Assembly (NCBI GenBank): GCA_934871445.1
Contig: CAKXBD010000030.1
Span: 1 to 17,794 of the forward strand
Length of the DNA: 17,794 nt
Source: an uncultured bacterium
Lineage (GTDB): Bacteria > Bacillota > Clostridia > Christensenellales > Borkfalkiaceae
Direction: 5' to 3'
Shown here one piece after another: positions 14,979-17,794 of the stretch (the first letter of the stretch is position 1; every line of letters begins with the position of its first letter). The position numbers and the translations under genes were made by a program. The notes beneath the pieces are model-generated. The model saw only the letters and a list, made by a program, of their open reading frames with translations, made no database searches and was not told where the DNA came from.

Positions 14979-15833
14979 ATGGGATTCATGGACGATTTGA
15001 AAAAGAGCGCAGGAAAGCTCTTGAAAAAGAATATTTTGGAAGCGCCTTTCGTAAAAGAGATGTGCAGGACGACCGCCAATATGTACCGTCTCGGCTGGGA
15101 CGAAAGAAACGGCGGGAATATCAGTTATCTGTTGAAAGAGGAGGAAGTCGCGGAATATCTCGATTTGAACGAAGTGCTCCGCACGATTCCGACGGGCTTT
15201 GACGCGAAGCCGCTGATCGGGAAAATCTTCATCGTGACGGGTACGGGAAAATATTTCAAGAACGTGGAATTCGATCCCGAAACCAATCTCGGAATTATCC
15301 GTATTGCCGCGGACGGCACTACGGCGGAGCTTCTTTGGGGATATAAGGACGGCGGAAGATTTACTTCTGAGCTTCCCGCCCACCTCATGAGCCATATATC
15401 CCGCCTTTCCATAGATCCTCTGCATCGGGTGGTCATGCACTCTCACCCCACGTATACGATAGCGATGAATGCGGTCTGTCCCGTGGACGAAAAGGATTTC
15501 ACGCATAAGCTCTGGCAGTCGAATACCGAATCGATCGTGGTATTCCCCGACGGCGTGGGAATTTTGCCCTGCATGGTCTGCGGAACGAACGAAATCGGGG
15601 AAGCGACGGCGGAGAAAATGAAAAAATTCCGTCTCGTCGTATGGACAAATCACGGAATTTACGGCGCGGGCAGGGATATGGACGAAGCGTTCGGGCTCAT
15701 CGAGACGGTGGAAAAGACCGCGCAGATTTACATGCTCGCATTGGGACATACCGTCAACGTCATTCCCGACGAGACCTTGAAGGCGCTCGCAAAGCGCTTT
15801 GATGTGACGCCGTTAGAAGGCGTACTCGAATAA
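14979..15833 (+). CDS. rhaD: L-rhamnulose-1-phosphate aldolase
   Basis: This 284-residue class II (zinc) aldolase of the AraD/FucA/RhaD family splits L-rhamnulose 1-phosphate into dihydroxyacetone phosphate and L-lactaldehyde. Zinc ligands are visible as His154 and His156 in VVMHSHPTYT and His225 in WTNHGIYGAG. Glu131 in TSELPAHLMSH is the likely catalytic acid/base. RNGGNISY near the N-terminus matches the phosphate-binding region (usual WNGGNIS). Length is slightly above the E. coli enzyme (274). The ribosome-binding site AAAGGAG precedes the ATG. rhaM starts 8 bases after the stop. Confidence 0.95.
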   Translation: MGFMDDLKKSAGKLLKKNILEAPFVKEMCRTTANMYRLGWDERNGGNISYLLKEEEVAEYLDLNEVLRTIPTGFDAKPLIGKIFIVTGTGKYFKNVEFDPETNLGIIRIAADGTTAELLWGYKDGGRFTSELPAHLMSHISRLSIDPLHRVVMHSHPTYTIAMNAVCPVDEKDFTHKLWQSNTESIVVFPDGVGILPCMVCGTNEIGEATAEKMKKFRLVVWTNHGIYGAGRDMDEAFGLIETVEKTAQIYMLALGHTVNVIPDETLKALAKRFDVTPLEGVLE

Positions 15834-15841
15834 AGCGGATT

Positions 15842-16159
15842 ATGGAAAGATATGCTTGGAAAGCCGTATTGAAAGAAGGACAGAGGGAAGAATATATCCG
15901 CCGTCATAAACAGATCTGGCCGGAAATGAAGGATGTGCTGAAAGCGGCGGGAATCGTCAATTACTCTATATGGCTTTCGGGAAATGAACTCTTCGGATAT
16001 TACGAATGTGAGAAGGGCAGCGCTTATGCCGCGAAGATACAGGCGGAAAGCCCTGTCGTCCGAAAATGGAACGAGTTCATGAAGGACGTCATGCTCATGG
16101 AAACGGACGAGCGGACGGGCGCTCAACCCCTTCTTGAAGAGGTATTCTATCTCGCTTGA
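15842..16159 (+). CDS. rhaM: L-rhamnose mutarotase
   Basis: This 105-residue dimeric ferredoxin-like (DUF718/RhaM) protein interconverts alpha- and beta-L-rhamnose, so that the isomerase receives the anomer it uses. Family features: MERYAWKAVLKEGQREEY start, active-site His22 in RRHKQIWPEM, Tyr41 in NYSIWL and the YYECE strand. The C-terminal VRKWNEFM has one Trp where other RhaM proteins commonly have two adjacent. The Shine-Dalgarno is weak (AAAGCGG 3-4 bases before ATG) and the gene starts 8 bases after rhaD, so translational coupling is likely. A 175-base gap follows before fucO. Confidence 0.93.
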   Translation: MERYAWKAVLKEGQREEYIRRHKQIWPEMKDVLKAAGIVNYSIWLSGNELFGYYECEKGSAYAAKIQAESPVVRKWNEFMKDVMLMETDERTGAQPLLEEVFYLA

Positions 16160-16182
16160 CGGGGCGTTTGAAGTGCGAATAG

Positions 16183-16205
16183 CGCGGTTATATATAAGTA
16201 ACGCG
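16183..16205 (+). repeat. Bulged hairpin in the rhaM-fucO gap
   Basis: CGC-G-GTTA (16183-16190) pairs with TAAC-GCG (16199-16205) with one bulged G and an 8-base loop. No T-run follows. It lies 23 bases after the rhaM stop and may mark a processing site or a weak transcription pause between rhaM and fucO. Confidence 0.35.
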
Positions 16206-16214
16206 GCTCCATAG

Positions 16215-16243
16215 TTGACGCAGTATTGCGTATTTATATGTCG
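16215..16243 (+). promoter_or_regulatory. Weak possible promoter and small palindrome upstream of fucO
   Basis: TTGACG (16215-16220) is a good -35 match, but the -10 candidates are poor (TATGTC at 16-base spacing, TATATG at 14). The perfect repeat ACGCA-GTAT-TGCGT (16218-16231) overlaps the -35, so a regulated internal promoter is possible. Confidence 0.3.
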
Positions 16244-16334
16244 GCGCGGCATTACGGTACTGCGGTACGGAAAGATTTTTCTGAAAATAAAGAAACAAAT
16301 CAAAAAATAATAAAGAATAAGGAGATAAAAAACA

Positions 16335-17480
16335 ATGGCAAGAATCGTTTTGAACGAGACGAGTTATCACGGCGCGGGCTCTATCAACGAGATCCCGGGG
16401 GAAATTGCGAGAAGAGGGCTGAAAAAAGCATTTGTTTGCTCCGATCCCGACCTCGTAAAATTCGGCGTTACGAAAAAGGTGCTCGACGTATTGGACGGCG
16501 CCAAGATCCCGTATACTTTGTATTCGGACATCAAGCCCAATCCCACGATCGAGAACGTGCAGACGGGCGTTGCGGCGTTTAAGGAGAGCAAGGCGGATTG
16601 CCTCGTCGCGATCGGCGGCGGGTCTTCTATGGATACGGCGAAGGCGATCGGCATTATCATTGCGAATCCCGAATTTGCGGACGTGCGTTCGCTGGAAGGC
16701 GTGGCGCCCACCAAGAAACCCTGCGTGCCCATTATCGCGGTCCCCACGACGGCAGGTACTGCGGCGGAGGTCACTATCAATTACGTCATCACCGACGTAG
16801 AAAAGAAACGTAAATTTGTCTGCGTGGACGTCCACGACATTCCCGTCGTTGCGGTGGTAGATCCCGAAATGATGTCCACGATGCCCAAGGGGCTTACGGC
16901 CGCGACGGGTATGGATGCGCTCACGCACGCCATCGAGGGCTATATCACGAAAGGCGCTTGGGAAATGACGGATATGTTCCACCTCAAAGCGATCGAAATC
17001 ATTTCCAAATCTCTCCGCGGCGCAGTCGCCAATACGAAGGAAGGCAGAGAGGGCATGGCACTCGGACAGTACATCGCGGGTATGGGATTCTCCAATGTCG
17101 GGCTGGGAATCGTTCACTCCATGGCGCACGCATTGGGCGCAGTTTACGATACGCCCCACGGCGTGGCGAACGCCATTCTTCTGCCCACCGTCATGGAATA
17201 TAACGCCGAAGCGACGGGCGAAAAGTACCGCGACATCGCCAAAGCGATGGGCGTCGAGGGCACCGAAAAAATGTCTCAGGCCGAATATAGAAAGGCGGCC
17301 GTGGAAGCGGTCAGACAGCTTTCCAAGGACGTCGGTATTCCTCAGGATTTGAAGGCTATCGTCAAGGACGAGGACGTGGACTTCCTCGCACAGTCCGCCA
17401 TGGACGACGCTTGCCGTCCCGGCAATCCCAAAGATCCCACGCTCGAAGACATCAAGGCACTGTATCGTTCTTTAATGTAA
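16335..17480 (+). CDS. fucO: Lactaldehyde reductase (L-1,2-propanediol oxidoreductase), iron-dependent
   Basis: This 381-residue group III (iron-activated) alcohol dehydrogenase has the size and pattern of FucO. It reduces L-lactaldehyde from the RhaD reaction to L-1,2-propanediol with NADH, which regenerates NAD+ under anaerobic conditions. GGGSSMDTAK (94-103) is the nucleotide-binding signature. The metal ligands Asp194 and His198 (GMDALTHAIEGY), His261 (HSMAHALGA) and His275 (TPHGVANA) are spaced as in E. coli FucO. AAGGAG precedes the ATG. Last gene of the rhamnose cluster, separated from rhaM by 175 bases that may hold an extra promoter, and followed at once by a strong terminator. Confidence 0.94.
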   Translation: MARIVLNETSYHGAGSINEIPGEIARRGLKKAFVCSDPDLVKFGVTKKVLDVLDGAKIPYTLYSDIKPNPTIENVQTGVAAFKESKADCLVAIGGGSSMDTAKAIGIIIANPEFADVRSLEGVAPTKKPCVPIIAVPTTAGTAAEVTINYVITDVEKKRKFVCVDVHDIPVVAVVDPEMMSTMPKGLTAATGMDALTHAIEGYITKGAWEMTDMFHLKAIEIISKSLRGAVANTKEGREGMALGQYIAGMGFSNVGLGIVHSMAHALGAVYDTPHGVANAILLPTVMEYNAEATGEKYRDIAKAMGVEGTEKMSQAEYRKAAVEAVRQLSKDVGIPQDLKAIVKDEDVDFLAQSAMDDACRPGNPKDPTLEDIKALYRSLM

Positions 17481-17497
17481 TGATAAATGATAAAGAG

Positions 17498-17528
17498 ACG
17501 CCGGACCTGAAAGGGCCGGCGTTTTTTT
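17498..17528 (+). terminator. Intrinsic terminator of the rhamnose operon
   Basis: ACGCCGG (17498-17504) pairs with CCGGCGT (17516-17522), with two more inner C-G pairs around a TGAAA loop, followed by seven T (17522-17528). It starts 17 bases after the fucO stop. Confidence 0.9.
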
Positions 17529-17592
17529 CATATAGTCATTATAGCTATTGTAATCGTTTTATCGATAAAAAGTCCCGAAAAAGGAATTTTCG

Positions 17593-17618
17593 CGGAGGTT
17601 TTGAAAACTCCGTTTTTT
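17593..17618 (+). terminator. Second hairpin with T-run between convergent fucO and GNAT genes
   Basis: CGGAG-(G)-TTTT pairs with AAAA-CTCCG with one bulged G, then TTTTTT (17613-17618). A further small repeat CGAAAA/TTTTCG (17576-17592) lies just before it. It may be a back-up terminator for + strand read-through, or may work in both directions and end the GNAT transcript. Confidence 0.6.
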
Positions 17619-17637
17619 ATTGTCCGATAAATTGCAT

Positions 17638-17794
17638 TTAACAATTTAAGTAAAATATAATGTCAATTTTCCCTTCTTGCGCCGTCCCGTTATAAAACAT
17701 AGTATCTATCCCGCCGATTTCAAAGCCCGTTTTCAAATAAAATTTACAGGCAATCAGGTTGTTATCCTGTGCTTGCGTATAGATTCCTTTATAG
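17638..17794 (-). CDS. C-terminal fragment of a GNAT-family N-acetyltransferase (5' end outside window)
   Basis: The - strand is open from the right edge to TAA at 17640-17638, giving 51 visible residues. They contain the late GNAT pattern: GIYTQAQDNNLIACKFYLK, then TGFEIGGIDTMFYN and a hydrophobic end (IDIIFYLNC). The Q-D-N-N-x-x-A-C-x-F-Y-x-x-x-G-F signature is the acetyl-CoA-binding motif B region, and the GG-x-D-T-M-x-Y continuation resembles streptothricin-acetyltransferase-like (SatA-type) members. The substrate cannot be told from this fragment. It is convergent with fucO and unlikely to belong to the rhamnose operon. Confidence 0.72.
   Translation of the reverse strand, partial: YKGIYTQAQDNNLIACKFYLKTGFEIGGIDTMFYNGTAQEGKIDIIFYLNC

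Noticed and set aside
13944..15749. A 601-codon open frame on the - strand opposite rhaA and rhaD
   Set aside because: It lies antisense to two clear enzyme genes, has low-complexity His/Arg/Phe-rich composition and no recognisable domain. It arises because the biased codons of the + strand genes rarely give stops on the complement.

Overview
The window looks like chromosomal DNA from a Gram-positive, Clostridia-type bacterium. GC content is moderate (about half), the genes are tightly packed, and there are purine-rich Shine-Dalgarno sites (AGGAGG). Sigma-A promoters carry extended -10 boxes (TGGTATAAT), and the gene set is Firmicutes-like (comEC next to holA, cdaA, an LtaS-type enzyme, a DeoR regulator of rhamnose genes). 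I infer a gut anaerobe of the Christensenellales/Clostridia kind, but no marker gene here fixes the taxon. I saw no tRNA, rRNA, CRISPR array, insertion sequence or phage gene. No gap between genes exceeds about 200 bases.

Left part (1-7000), housekeeping genes on the + strand. It opens with the C-terminal part of a large superfamily 1 helicase/nuclease of the DUF4011-DUF3320 type. Next come a ComEC-type membrane channel protein lacking the usual C-terminal metallo-beta-lactamase domain, HolA (clamp-loader delta subunit) and CdaA (membrane diadenylate cyclase making c-di-AMP). Directly after cdaA, where most Firmicutes have cdaR (YbbR), lies a 35-residue single-membrane-segment ORF with a textbook ribosome-binding site. 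It resembles only the membrane anchor of CdaR. An aspartate kinase follows.

Middle part (7000-11300), cell envelope and hydrolases. A perfect 21-bp inverted repeat sits against the ribosome-binding site of an LtaS-like, membrane-anchored phosphoglycerol transferase. Then come a small alpha/beta hydrolase (esterase) and a strong terminator between convergent genes. On the - strand is a secreted or membrane-anchored NodB-type polysaccharide deacetylase.

Right part (11300-17500), an L-rhamnose catabolic locus. A DeoR-family regulator is transcribed leftward, probably together with the deacetylase. It is divergent from rhaB-rhaA-rhaD-rhaM-fucO. Two well-formed promoters lie back to back between regulator and operon, with inverted repeats over the regulator's own promoter. 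The enzymes cover mutarotation, isomerisation, phosphorylation and aldol cleavage of L-rhamnose to DHAP and L-lactaldehyde, and reduction of lactaldehyde to L-1,2-propanediol. No rhamnose transporter is present here. A strong terminator closes the operon, and the window ends inside a convergent GNAT acetyltransferase gene.

The best candidates for something undescribed are the miniature CdaR-like ORF, the 21-bp hairpin fused to the LtaS-like gene's leader, and the divergent regulator/rha operator region.
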